The notes: generated by a model not told the origin, from the letters alone. Shown: positions 45,980-54,781, numbered from the stretch's first letter. The stretch is DNA of 64,000 nt from Euryarchaeota archaeon UBA462 (GCA_002506755.1 DAYD01000013.1:86167-150166); one strand, 5' to 3'. Numbers and translations: made by a program.

Positions 45980-46852
45980 TCATCTTTCTAGTATTACACC
46001 TTCATCCTCAAAATCCCAATCAAGAATTCCCCATCCGGCATTTCTAAGCGCCTCATTGGCCGTTTCCAATCCAGAAGGAGAACAAAGAATAGCCGAACAT
46101 CCGCCTCCTCCGGCTCCAAGAGCTTTCCATGCTGCGACCGACCCATTCTCAACTAGAGGGTATATTATTGAGCGAAATGGACTATGAATTTCGGGATTAA
46201 TCAAATCTACTCCTTTGCAAATCTCACCTAATGAAGTAACCACCATGTCCCTTCTATCCTGCTGAAGTCCATTAGCCATAGTTTTCACAGCTCCTCTTAT
46301 TATGTGTAGTCCTTCCATTGTTCTGCTTTCTCCCCTGGAATAAGAATCCCACACAGACCTCTGCATCTCGCCAGAATTTCTTGAAATACCGGAAAATGAG
46401 ATAATTAGGTGCTTCTTCAACCAATTTTTTGCAGATTTGGCTGGCTCGAATGGCATCTCCTCGACTGAACCTCCAAGGAACAGTAGATGATTGAAACCTC
46501 CCAAAGCAGACGCCCATTGGTCTTGTCTTCCACATAAGTTGCCGCTTCGATATTCCATTTTGTAGGCCTCCTCCGCAATTATCCTTGGCTCCGGATTCTC
46601 CTTGGTGGATGAAAGTGCTGAAATCGCCACATGCATGGCCGAGCTAGTACCAAGTCCGGACCCCCTTGGGACCGGGAAGTCTAACTCCGGAGGACTATCT
46701 GTAGATCCCACATCACGTGTTGCAACAACTCTCTTGTTTATCGCAAAGTTAACAACTTCACCCCCAAAATCTGAAGGGAAAGGCGCTACATCTGTCCATC
46801 CTCCGGCAAGATCTACCCTTAGGGGTGCTGAAGCCTTCACGATATCCACCAT
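45980..46852 (-). CDS. GHMP-family sugar kinase (HddA/fucokinase-like)
   Basis: ATP-dependent small-molecule kinase. The substrate motif APLRVDLAGGWTDVAPF is like D-glycero-D-manno-heptose 7-phosphate kinase and fucokinase. The ATP loop RGSGLGTSSAMHVA and motif 3 GAGGGGCSAILC are present. 290 residues, start ATG 46852. It lies 45 bases upstream of the protease-MFS fusion on the same strand and is divergent from ribB. The sugar substrate is unknown; nucleotide-heptose or surface-glycan precursor synthesis is possible. A mevalonate-type kinase is less likely because of the AGGWTD motif. Confidence 0.8.
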   Translation of the reverse strand: MVDIVKASAPLRVDLAGGWTDVAPFPSDFGGEVVNFAINKRVVATRDVGSTDSPPELDFPVPRGSGLGTSSAMHVAISALSSTKENPEPRIIAEEAYKMEYRSGNLCGRQDQWASALGGFNHLLFLGGSVEEMPFEPAKSAKNWLKKHLIISFSGISRNSGEMQRSVWDSYSRGESRTMEGLHIIRGAVKTMANGLQQDRRDMVVTSLGEICKGVDLINPEIHSPFRSIIYPLVENGSVAAWKALGAGGGGCSAILCSPSGLETANEALRNAGWGILDWDFEDEGVILER

Positions 46853-46909
46853 GCTCTGCGCTACCGACGTTAAACATCACTTTTTCTAGACCGAAAAGAA
46901 AGGATAGGT

Positions 46910-47626
46910 ATGGCCCCTCCGGTAGACATGGAGTCGGAGGTAGGGAAAGCGATAGCTGCATTTGCAGCAGGAAAACCCGTTATGGTATTCGATTCAGATT
47001 TCAGAGAAAAGGAGACTGATTTGCTGTGGCCAGCTATTGCTGCCACCCCTGAGGTGATCAGAACACTAAGAAATGACTGCGGAGGGTTGTTATTCCTTGC
47101 GATAGGAAATGAGATTGGCGAGACCTTTGGGTTGCCTTGGTTGCAAGACATTCACACTCATCCAATGCTTGTAGAAGAGAATCCTGTTCTTGGCAAACTC
47201 ATTACAGATGACCTTCAATACGACAATCGATCGGCTTTCACGCTCTCATTGAATCACAGAGAAACTTTTACTGGAATAACCGACAGAGATAGGGCACTTA
47301 CCACTAGGAGGTTCGCGGAGCTCTCTGAGGAAATGATCGGAAGAAGTAGCGAGGATGCAATTACGGCACTTGGCTCAGAATTCAGGACTCCGGGGCACAT
47401 ACCTGTATGTAGAGAGGCTCCCGGCGGCCTGAAGACTAGGCAAGGCCACACAGAATTAGCGGTTTCCATTGCTAGACTTGCTGGAATGGTGCCCTGCACG
47501 ATAGGAGCCGAAATGCTTGAGCCGGAGGGAGATGGAGCTCTTTCTCTCAATGGTGCAAGAGCATACGCTCTTGCAAACGGAATTCCTATGATTACTGGAG
47601 AAGAAATTACTTCTGCAATTGATTAA
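46910..47626 (+). CDS. ribB: 3,4-dihydroxy-2-butanone 4-phosphate synthase
   Basis: Converts ribulose 5-phosphate to the four-carbon unit of riboflavin. Key residues: DSDFREKETDL (Arg/Glu loop, metal ligands), DNRSAFTLSLNHRETFTGITDRDRA (catalytic loop), RTPGHIPVCRE and RQGHTELAVSIARLAG (His/Glu metal ligands and phosphate contact). There is no GTP cyclohydrolase II (RibA) domain. Start ATG 46910; the first gene of a plus-strand run ribB-ribL-ribE-ribH. Confidence 0.95.
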   Translation: MAPPVDMESEVGKAIAAFAAGKPVMVFDSDFREKETDLLWPAIAATPEVIRTLRNDCGGLLFLAIGNEIGETFGLPWLQDIHTHPMLVEENPVLGKLITDDLQYDNRSAFTLSLNHRETFTGITDRDRALTTRRFAELSEEMIGRSSEDAITALGSEFRTPGHIPVCREAPGGLKTRQGHTELAVSIARLAGMVPCTIGAEMLEPEGDGALSLNGARAYALANGIPMITGEEITSAID

Positions 47627-47656
47627 AAACTAATTTTGAAAACAAAGGACTGTAGC

Positions 47657-48115
47657 ATGGTTAGAGTAATGGCTGTTGGGATCTTTGATCTTCTGCACGC
47701 AGGGCATCTCCATTACGTTGAGCAGGCAAAGTCACTGGGTCATGAGCTAGTGGTTGTAATCGCCCATGATGAGACTGTAAGAATGCAGAAACACGAGCCA
47801 GTCACCGGGCAGAATCTAAGAAGAAGGATGGTTGAGGGATTAAAACCAGTTGATCGAGCAATCATTGGAAACCCTCCTGGGGTACCGATTTTTGATATAC
47901 TGGAGACTGTAAAACCTGACATTATCGCTTTGGGATATGATCAGAAACATTCGATTGACGCCATAAGAAACGGTCTAGAAGAACATGATTATGGCCACGT
48001 GCAGGTCACTCGAGTCGAAGGTCTATCTGATGATCTTGATGGGACAAGAAAAATAATTGCAAGAATTCTAGATCTCTGGCCGGGAACTAAAGGCGGACCA
48101 TATGAGGAGGATTAG
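47657..48115 (+). CDS. ribL: Archaeal-type FAD synthetase (RibL)
   Basis: Nucleotidyltransferase with the HxGH-type motif GIFDLLHAGHLHYVEQA and the C-terminal ISSTR-like SDDLDGTRKI, as in cytidylyltransferase-like archaeal RibL, which adenylylates FMN to FAD. The phrase LKPVDRAIIGN and position in a riboflavin cluster support RibL rather than glycerol-3-phosphate cytidylyltransferase. ATG 47657 is preferred because AAGGA lies 7 bases upstream; a TTG at 47636 is the longer option. Confidence 0.85.
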   Translation: MVRVMAVGIFDLLHAGHLHYVEQAKSLGHELVVVIAHDETVRMQKHEPVTGQNLRRRMVEGLKPVDRAIIGNPPGVPIFDILETVKPDIIALGYDQKHSIDAIRNGLEEHDYGHVQVTRVEGLSDDLDGTRKIIARILDLWPGTKGGPYEED

Positions 48116-48116
48116 T

Positions 48117-48719
48117 ATGTTCACAGGAATTGTAGATGGAAAGGCAACTATTACAAATGTGATTCACAATGGTTCTATCTCGACTTTATCAATTGACTTG
48201 GAGGGTTTCACTGAAGGATTGGAAATCGGAGCTAGTGTTGCTCTTGATGGAGTTTGTATGACTGTAGTTTCTCTTGATGGATATATTGCTAAGTTCGATG
48301 CTATTGGGGAAACTCTTGGTAAATCTACTATTGGAAATAGAAAAACAGGAGATATTGTTAATGTCGAAAGGTCACTGAAACTTGGAGACGAACTGGGAGG
48401 GCACATTCTATCAGGTCACATTTTGACTAAGGCCAAAATAATAGCCCTGAATCATGTTGATGATGGAATTAGCTTAGTTTTGGAAAATCCAGAATCATGT
48501 AGGCCATTCATACTTGAAAAAGGATACATAGCGGTTGATGGCATATCTCTTACAGTCGGGGAAGTTTCAGAAGACTCGTTCCATTTGTATATCATTCCGG
48601 AGACAATAAGGGTGACTACGATAGGTGATAAGGAAGTCGGCCAAGAAGTCAATATAGAGGTTGACTCAAGAACTCAGGCAATAGTAGAGACAATGATGAG
48701 AATGAGGGAAAATAAATGA
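48117..48719 (+). CDS. ribE: Riboflavin synthase, alpha-subunit (bacterial) type
   Basis: Dismutates two lumazines to riboflavin. It starts MFTGIVDGKATI, the standard N-terminus, and carries two lumazine-binding repeats with GVCMTVVSL and DGISLTVGE as the paired motifs, and a GGHILSGHI loop. This is the bacterial/eukaryotic type, not the pentameric archaeal RibC related to lumazine synthase. Start ATG 48117 with GGAGG about 7 bases upstream; overlaps ribL end by none but sits 1 base past its stop. Its stop overlaps ribH (ATGA). Confidence 0.94.
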   Translation: MFTGIVDGKATITNVIHNGSISTLSIDLEGFTEGLEIGASVALDGVCMTVVSLDGYIAKFDAIGETLGKSTIGNRKTGDIVNVERSLKLGDELGGHILSGHILTKAKIIALNHVDDGISLVLENPESCRPFILEKGYIAVDGISLTVGEVSEDSFHLYIIPETIRVTTIGDKEVGQEVNIEVDSRTQAIVETMMRMRENK

Positions 48720-49111
48720 ATTTAGGAATAGTTTGTGGATCCTTCCACAGAGAACAAGTCGAAAGGATGTTAGAATTCGCCAAACAAGAAGCACAGTCAA
48801 AAAAATTGGTTGTTTCTGAAATCATTTGGGTCCCAGGTTCAATGGAGGCACCCTTAGCACTCGATAGGATGCTAAAAAACGATAATGTAGACGGCGCGAT
48901 AGTCCTTGGCATAATTGAGAAGGGAGAAACAGACCATGGGATGGTTTTGGGCCAGTCAGTGACTAAAGCAGTGATTGAGCTTCAGATAACTCATAACAAA
49001 CCTATCGGACTTGGAATCATCGGCCCTGGGGCAGAACCCCAGCACATCGGACCTAGACTGGAGCCTCACGCCAGAGCAGCAGTAGGTGCTGTCGTGGCAA
49101 TGTCCGAATAA
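48716..49111 (+). CDS. ribH: 6,7-dimethyl-8-ribityllumazine synthase
   Basis: Condenses the dihydroxybutanone phosphate with the ribitylaminouracil. The catalytic His is in EKGETDHGMVLGQSV, and the substrate-phosphate/ribityl region in VPGSMEAPLAL. 131 residues, slightly short but complete, start ATG overlapping the ribE stop. The neighbouring genes give the complete path from ribulose phosphate and pyrimidine to FAD, apart from the pyrimidine branch and the riboflavin kinase step. Confidence 0.9.
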   Translation: MNLGIVCGSFHREQVERMLEFAKQEAQSKKLVVSEIIWVPGSMEAPLALDRMLKNDNVDGAIVLGIIEKGETDHGMVLGQSVTKAVIELQITHNKPIGLGIIGPGAEPQHIGPRLEPHARAAVGAVVAMSE

Positions 49112-49116
49112 CCGGT

Positions 49117-49440
49117 TCACTCGCCAGGTAGCTTTACTTCTGGGAGAACCGTTGATGTGGCTGACTCCATCTGTTCTACGGAAATCAGAGGTGTCAATTT
49201 CCCATTAAAGACGCCAGATGCTCCGACGTGGAGGGAGAATCTGATTGCCATAGCCTCCGATGGGATGTCTATTATCATCAAGAAGTCCATCGTCCCATAG
49301 GCCCAATAATACGCTTCCAATGAACCTCCCATGGCTTCCGCGCTTCTTTCTGCTTCCTCGTGTCGGGCCTTTCCTCCATCCTTTAGAAGTCCAGCCACTC
49401 CCTTTTCCGTGTAGTTTCCAGAATACATGTATTTTGGCAT
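49117..49440 (-). CDS. GYD-domain protein
   Basis: A 107-residue protein of the GYD family, ferredoxin-like alpha/beta folds of unknown function. Typical family segments: KYMYSGNYTEKGVAGLL at the start, SLEAYYWAYGTMDFLMIID in the middle (the GYD position is YGTMD here) and SLHVGASGV. A TATA-like AATATATC is about 25 bases upstream of the ATG at 49440. It is convergent with ribH and divergent from trxB. Confidence 0.85.
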   Translation of the reverse strand: MPKYMYSGNYTEKGVAGLLKDGGKARHEEAERSAEAMGGSLEAYYWAYGTMDFLMIIDIPSEAMAIRFSLHVGASGVFNGKLTPLISVEQMESATSTVLPEVKLPGE

Positions 49441-49541
49441 GAGACTATCTTTATGGGGATTGATATATTATTATTTTCTATTCAATTTCTGAAGTTTGAC
49501 GACTCTCAAGATTGAAAGGATGTCGAGTGTCTGGAGGGCTT

Positions 49542-50471
49542 ATGGGCGGGGACGTTAGAAACGTGATCATAGTTGGTTCAGGGCCTGCCGGATACACCGC
49601 AGGTCTGTATTCTGCAAGAGCACTTCTCGAGCCATTGATGTTCGCAGGATATATGTCTGGAGGGCAATTGATGTTGACTTCAGACGTCGAAAATTTTCCC
49701 GGATATCCAAAAGGAATAGGCGGTCCTGAGATGATGATTGACATGAGGGAGCAAGCTGAAAGGTTCGGACTCGAGATTCAGGACAAGAATGTCGAGAGAG
49801 TCGACCTATCAAAGCGACCGTTCACGGTTTGGGTCGAGGGAGAGGAATATAGGGCCCAATCACTGATTATCTGCACTGGAGCAGAAGCCATTTGGCTAGG
49901 CGCAGATGGCGAGGACGAGCAAAAAGGCAGAGGCATCTCAACTTGTGCGACATGTGATGGTGCTTTCTTTAAAGATGAAGAAATAATTGTGGTTGGAGGC
50001 GGAGATTCCGCAATGGAGGAGGCAACTTTTCTAACACGTTTCGCAAGCAAAGTCACTATAATTCATCGTAGGGATGTTTTTAGGGCTTCCAAGGTGATGT
50101 ATGAGAGGGCAGCAGATCATCCCAAGATCGAGATAAAAACCCACAGACAGGTCAAAAGTTGGGTAGCGGGAGAAAATGGACTAGAAGGAGCAATTCTGGA
50201 GGACCCCAGAGATGGTAAAATCGAGGAGATTACTTGCACTGGAGCATTCATCGCAATCGGTCACAAGCCAATCACAGCTTTCCTGGAAGGACAGCTAGAA
50301 ACAGATGATTCTGGATACATTCTTCCTCAGGAACACACTATGACCAGTGTCGAAGGGGTATTCGCGGCAGGAGATGTGGTAGATACGAGATACAGACAGG
50401 CAATCACAGCCGCTGGAATGGGTTGTCAGGCCGCTATTGATGCCGAGAGGTGGTTAGAGGATCAACACTGA
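49542..50471 (+). CDS. trxB: Thioredoxin reductase
   Basis: NADPH-thioredoxin oxidoreductase of the low-molecular-weight type. FAD motif IIVGSGPAGYTAGLYSARA, the redox-active pair in CATCDGAFF, NADPH motif VVGGGDSAMEEA and the C-terminal FAD motif GVFAAGDVVDTRYRQA. ATG 49542 (MGGDVRNVIIVG) is chosen because GGAGGG precedes it; a TTG at 49512 extends the frame. 309 residues. Likely partner of thioredoxins, BCP and possibly glutaredoxin. It precedes the MoeB-rhodanese gene by 9 bases. Confidence 0.95.
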   Translation: MGGDVRNVIIVGSGPAGYTAGLYSARALLEPLMFAGYMSGGQLMLTSDVENFPGYPKGIGGPEMMIDMREQAERFGLEIQDKNVERVDLSKRPFTVWVEGEEYRAQSLIICTGAEAIWLGADGEDEQKGRGISTCATCDGAFFKDEEIIVVGGGDSAMEEATFLTRFASKVTIIHRRDVFRASKVMYERAADHPKIEIKTHRQVKSWVAGENGLEGAILEDPRDGKIEEITCTGAFIAIGHKPITAFLEGQLETDDSGYILPQEHTMTSVEGVFAAGDVVDTRYRQAITAAGMGCQAAIDAERWLEDQH

Positions 50472-50480
50472 GCTGAAGAT

Positions 50481-51632
50481 ATGGCAAAAGATCAATTGAG
50501 CCCTAATGAGCGAGCTAGATACGCACGCCACATCATTCTACCAGATGTAGGTGAGGGTGGTCAGAAAGCATTGCGCGAGTCATCAGTAATGGTGATTGGG
50601 GCTGGAGGTCTAGGGTCCCCTGCTCTCTTATATCTTGCAGCCGCAGGAATAGGTAGAATTGGCATTATTGATGATGATCAAGTTGACATTTCCAATCTTC
50701 AAAGGCAGGTCATTCACTCTACATCTGATCTTGGCTCGTTGAAATCGGATTCAGCAAGAAGGAGTATATCAGGATTGAATCCTGAGGTAGATGTTGTGAG
50801 TTACAATACTAGATTAAACGTAGGGAACTCGCTGAAATTGTTGTCGGGATGGGATATTGTCATCGATGGTTCAGATAATTTCCCTACTCGATACACAATC
50901 AGTGATGCCTGTGAAATTCTGGGTACTCCATGGATTTTTGGAAGCATCCATAGATTCGAAGGTCAGGTTAGTGTATTCAACTACAATAATGGCCCAAATT
51001 ATCGAGATTTGTTTCCATCCGCACCATCCTCTGATCTAGCTCCGAATTGTGCTGAAGCCGGGGTATTGGGTGTTCTACCTGGAATTATTGGTACTATTCA
51101 AGCCAGTGAAGCGATTAAAATGCTACTAGGAATCGGCAAATCTCTTTCCGGCCAATTGTTGGTAATTGACGTCAAAACAATGGCTACCCGACTACTAGCT
51201 TACGGTAAAGACGATAGAAGAAAGCCGATTACAGAAATGTCAGAACAGCTTGTAATGGCCGCTTGCGAGAGCAAAAAACATCCTGTAGAGCCAACGGATC
51301 CAGATACTTTGCATATTTCACCTATTGATTTCGTGAATAAGCGTGCTCAAGGTTGGAAACCTTTCCTCTTAGATGTGAGAAGAGCCGATGAGGAGGCAAT
51401 TACTTCACTTCAAGGGACCGATTTGAGAATAATGCATTCGGAAGTCCCGTCGAAAATGCAAAAATTGCCACGAGATAACGACATTGTGGTCTATTGCAGG
51501 ACGGGGGTTAGATCAGAAGCGGTTGTCAGATTTCTGTCCGAAAATGGGTGGAGCAAGGAAAATGTGTACAATCTCCAGGGTGGTATTCATTTATGGTCTG
51601 ATACCATTGATTCATCAATAATAAAATATTAA
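50481..51632 (+). CDS. MoeB/ThiF-like adenylyltransferase with C-terminal rhodanese domain
   Basis: E1-like enzyme that adenylylates small ubiquitin-fold sulfur carriers (MoaD/ThiS/SAMP). ATP loop GAGGLGSPALLYLAAAGIG, Asp/Arg/Gln segment DDDQVDISNLQRQV, and SDNFPTRY; the possible nucleophile is Cys in APNCAEAGVLGVLPG. The rhodanese domain (about 275-383) has active Cys in VVYCRTGVRSEAV. Odd: the zinc site of MoeB (two Cys-x2-Cys) is missing. The first pair reads NYRDLFP at the usual CxxC place, and no second pair is seen. This is the UBA4-like fusion layout. Molybdenum cofactor use fits the hydroxylase genes at 60597-64000. Confidence 0.85.
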   Translation: MAKDQLSPNERARYARHIILPDVGEGGQKALRESSVMVIGAGGLGSPALLYLAAAGIGRIGIIDDDQVDISNLQRQVIHSTSDLGSLKSDSARRSISGLNPEVDVVSYNTRLNVGNSLKLLSGWDIVIDGSDNFPTRYTISDACEILGTPWIFGSIHRFEGQVSVFNYNNGPNYRDLFPSAPSSDLAPNCAEAGVLGVLPGIIGTIQASEAIKMLLGIGKSLSGQLLVIDVKTMATRLLAYGKDDRRKPITEMSEQLVMAACESKKHPVEPTDPDTLHISPIDFVNKRAQGWKPFLLDVRRADEEAITSLQGTDLRIMHSEVPSKMQKLPRDNDIVVYCRTGVRSEAVVRFLSENGWSKENVYNLQGGIHLWSDTIDSSIIKY

Positions 51633-51866
51633 GTGGTAGAATATAATTCAGTTAACTGTTATTATGTGGTTTTTAAGGAAAATATACGTATAATGATAAA
51701 ATTTAATTCTTTATACGGTATAATTATAGTTAGTCTATCGTTTAATTGTGGTTTTTAATTGGAATAACTTAATTTTTATTTTGATTTTTAAATAATTTAA
51801 TGATAATATGGTAAATAAGTATTCAATCATACGAATAATTGTTGTAGTATATGTCTTGCCAGCCTT
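51633..51866. other. AT-rich 234-base intergenic spacer with palindromes and a direct repeat
   Basis: The longest and most AT-rich non-coding stretch in the window. Seen directly: the perfect palindrome TATACGTATA (51683-51692), the inverted repeat TTATAC-G-GTATAA (51711-51723), and the 11-base direct repeat GTGGTTTTTAA at 51666-51676 and 51748-51758. No open frame or tRNA-like fold. It precedes the E1 fusion gene and probably contains its promoter and operator sites. Confidence 0.7.
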
Positions 51867-54737
51867 ATGGCAGGAGTGAGGAGGGGAGTCTGGCAATGCC
51901 CCGATTGTGGTTTTCATCAGACTTGGAAAATTAAATCGAATAACTCAAACAAATTAGATAGGCGTTGTTCAAGTTGCGGAAAAAGGGTCAGGGCCACCAT
52001 AGATCGCTCTTCTTCTGGCAAGGGAAGGTCCAGAGAGGTTGTGATTTGGGAGAGAAAACCCGATACAAACATGGCAATACTCGAAAACGAAGCAAAAAAG
52101 AGGAATGAAAACAAAGTCACTGAAACATCAGCAAAACAACCGATCAACGGGGAGCCTGTTAAGCAATCGGATTTGCCAGTAATTTGGGGCCTTGGTTGGG
52201 CCCCAAAATCACCATTAGAGTTTGTGAGACCGATTAAAGAGGCGTCAGTGCGTAAGGAACTAATTAGGTTCTTGGCCGAAAGGCATGATGGCTATCTTAA
52301 TTTTGTACTGGACTGCTGGAAGGACTGTGAAAAAAAGGAACATTTCAATGGAAAAGATTTCCACGATTTTTCTATTTTATTTGTTTCCGAACTCAGAGCA
52401 AAACTTTCAGAGAGATTGCTCGAACCTGATCTCCTAGAACTTGGAGAGCTGGAGGTTATTCCACTTAGAGGTGGTTCTGTTCACCTTGCAAGAAGGGCAG
52501 AAAGATTTCTAATCGACGTGAGTCTTTGCCTTAGAAGAATTGCCCATTCTTGTTCGGTCACAATCGGGCAGAGAATCCAATGGCAAAAATGGATGACAAG
52601 AACAAGGCTAGTTGATGAGCAACTAAAGGACCTATTTACCTCTGGTTTACCAGCTCCGGATGGTAGTAAATTTGGAGGAAAAGGATTCAGATCTACATGG
52701 CAGGAAGGGGTGGTTGCATGTGCATCGGCACTTATTAGAGCAGTTGACCTTCCTAAGAATGAGTCCCACAATGCAGATGTCGTTGCGCCCATGATCAGAG
52801 ATGTTGGTCTTGCTTTGGCAATGGGGCAAACGGCGATCGAGGTTCTTTCCGCCCAAATGGGGAAATCAGAATCATACATGGACGGTGGGCATGAGGGATG
52901 TGGTGGAAGAGACTTACATATTGGGAATTGGGAGAAGGGAATCTTACCCCCTACCGCACCATTGCCAATAGCTAGTGCAACAACAACTGGAGTGGCTCTC
53001 GCTGCTAAGCGATTGGGAATTGGAAGGTTCCATCTAGCACCTGTTGGCGAGGGTTGCAGTAGCAGTGGAGAATTTTGGGAGGCTATGAATTTCGCTGGCG
53101 TTCGCGGCCTTCCAATTTGCTACATGATTCAGAATAATCAAATTGCCCTAGACACATTCGCGTCTTCACAATCTGGAGCGGAAACATTTGGTGACAAAGG
53201 ACACGGGATGGGAATCCCATCTTGGACAATCGATGGATCCGACCCAACTAGTTTCTATTCATCTACTGCGGTTTCCAGGGAATTCGCATTAAGCGGAGGA
53301 GGGGCAACTCTAATTCATGTCGAGACAATGAGGGGCTGCGGACATGCCCATCATCATGATGACTTGTATCTTGGAGCTGCTTCGGGTAATCCTCCGGGCT
53401 ACGTAGATAGGGATTTGATTTCATATTGGTCAAATAAAGACCCTCTTCCGAACCACATGGAAGCTCTCATCAAGATGGGCGTTAGTGAAGGAGAGCTGAG
53501 TGAAATGGTTGAAAAGGAGCAAATTGCAATCTTACGGTCTAGGGAGCAATTGGAAAATATGGAATGGCCCGAGGGAAACTCCGTTGTTATGGGCGTCACT
53601 TCAATTCAGGACGCTCCCTCTCATGAAAATCAATTATCTAGAATCAATAGAGACTTACAACAAGCTGACCAACCATTGGAACCCGGAGAGCTCTCAATCG
53701 AATTCTCTGATGCACCCAACTCTTGGAGTTATAGCAGGTCAATTCAGAATGCCATGGCGACTCTGGCTGATCAATTCGGAGATCAAATCGTATTCATGGG
53801 GGAAGACATGGAGGTTGCTGGGGCCTTCGGCATGAATCTTCCTTTGAAGGCGAAGGGCCACCACAAGGCACTTCTGGACATGCCCCTGTCAGAGGCTATT
53901 ATCATCCACTCAGCTACTGGAGCTGCATTGGGGGGAATGCGTCCCTTGGCAGAGATCCAATTTGGAGGATTTGCGGCTCTTGCACTCAATCCGTTGTTAA
54001 ATAATGCCGCTCAGCTGAGATGGAGATGGGGGGCAGAGGTCCCCTTGACAGTAAGAATTCCATTGGGGGCTAAGACTCGAAGCGGGCCATATCACGCAAA
54101 CATGATTGAAGCTTGGATGGCTAACGATCCCGGATTAATTTTGGTCGCCCCAAGCAACCCCCAGGATGCATATGATTTGTTAATAGAGTCCCACCAACTT
54201 CCAGATCCAGTTGTTTTCCTTGAACACATCGGACTTTACGGTTTGAGAGGTGGATTAACCGGTTGGGGGGATAATATCAACCAAATAGTGGATACAAAAA
54301 CTGTCCAAAAAAGAGTTTCAAGAGGGCAGCTCTCAATTGGACAGTCGCGAGTCCTAAGAGGTGGTAGAGACATAACAATAGTAACATGGGGGGCTATGGT
54401 CCATGTGGCTCTAAGAGCATCCGAAGAAGCTGCAAAAAATGGAATCGAGGTCGAGATCATCGATCTTAGAACTCTAATTCCTTTTGATGCAGATACTTGT
54501 ATTCAATCTGTAATCAGGACTGGTAGGGTGATAGTTCTGCAGGAAGCCCAATGGACCGGAGGTTTCGGGCACACCGTGGCCAGCAGGATTGTAGAGGAGT
54601 CATTTTGGAAGTTAGAGTCTGCCCCCGTGGTAGTGGGGGCGCTAGATACCCCAGTACCCTTCTCTCCAACCTTGGAGGACCATACAATCCCAAGTGTGGA
54701 GATTGTTATGAGACATATTCGGAAATCATTGGATTGA
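51867..54737 (+). CDS. Zinc ribbon fused to 2-oxoacid dehydrogenase E1 alpha and beta domains
   Basis: A 956-residue protein. Residues 11-37 form a four-Cys zinc ribbon (CPDC...CSSC), followed by a charged linker (to about 90), a region of about 100 residues of unclear fold (90-190), the E1-alpha domain with TPP motif GEGCSSSGEFWEAMNFAG ... QNN (about 394-422) and HHHDDLYLG, and from about 615 the E1-beta domain (FMGEDMEVAGAFG, QFGGFAALALNPL, GRVIVLQEAQWTGGFG). E1-alpha and E1-beta are separate in most pyruvate or branched-chain dehydrogenases. No E2 or E3 gene is nearby. Start ATG 51867. Oxidative decarboxylation of a 2-oxoacid is inferred. Confidence 0.85.
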   Translation: MAGVRRGVWQCPDCGFHQTWKIKSNNSNKLDRRCSSCGKRVRATIDRSSSGKGRSREVVIWERKPDTNMAILENEAKKRNENKVTETSAKQPINGEPVKQSDLPVIWGLGWAPKSPLEFVRPIKEASVRKELIRFLAERHDGYLNFVLDCWKDCEKKEHFNGKDFHDFSILFVSELRAKLSERLLEPDLLELGELEVIPLRGGSVHLARRAERFLIDVSLCLRRIAHSCSVTIGQRIQWQKWMTRTRLVDEQLKDLFTSGLPAPDGSKFGGKGFRSTWQEGVVACASALIRAVDLPKNESHNADVVAPMIRDVGLALAMGQTAIEVLSAQMGKSESYMDGGHEGCGGRDLHIGNWEKGILPPTAPLPIASATTTGVALAAKRLGIGRFHLAPVGEGCSSSGEFWEAMNFAGVRGLPICYMIQNNQIALDTFASSQSGAETFGDKGHGMGIPSWTIDGSDPTSFYSSTAVSREFALSGGGATLIHVETMRGCGHAHHHDDLYLGAASGNPPGYVDRDLISYWSNKDPLPNHMEALIKMGVSEGELSEMVEKEQIAILRSREQLENMEWPEGNSVVMGVTSIQDAPSHENQLSRINRDLQQADQPLEPGELSIEFSDAPNSWSYSRSIQNAMATLADQFGDQIVFMGEDMEVAGAFGMNLPLKAKGHHKALLDMPLSEAIIIHSATGAALGGMRPLAEIQFGGFAALALNPLLNNAAQLRWRWGAEVPLTVRIPLGAKTRSGPYHANMIEAWMANDPGLILVAPSNPQDAYDLLIESHQLPDPVVFLEHIGLYGLRGGLTGWGDNINQIVDTKTVQKRVSRGQLSIGQSRVLRGGRDITIVTWGAMVHVALRASEEAAKNGIEVEIIDLRTLIPFDADTCIQSVIRTGRVIVLQEAQWTGGFGHTVASRIVEESFWKLESAPVVVGALDTPVPFSPTLEDHTIPSVEIVMRHIRKSLD

Positions 54738-54781
54738 CCCAATCAGTCTTGAAATACGAAAACAGTAATCTGTAAACGATC

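Noticed and set aside
51633..51866. Idea that the AT-rich spacer is a chromosomal replication origin
   Set aside because: No orc1/cdc6 gene is nearby, and I see no G-rich origin-recognition-box repeats; palindromes alone do not support an origin.
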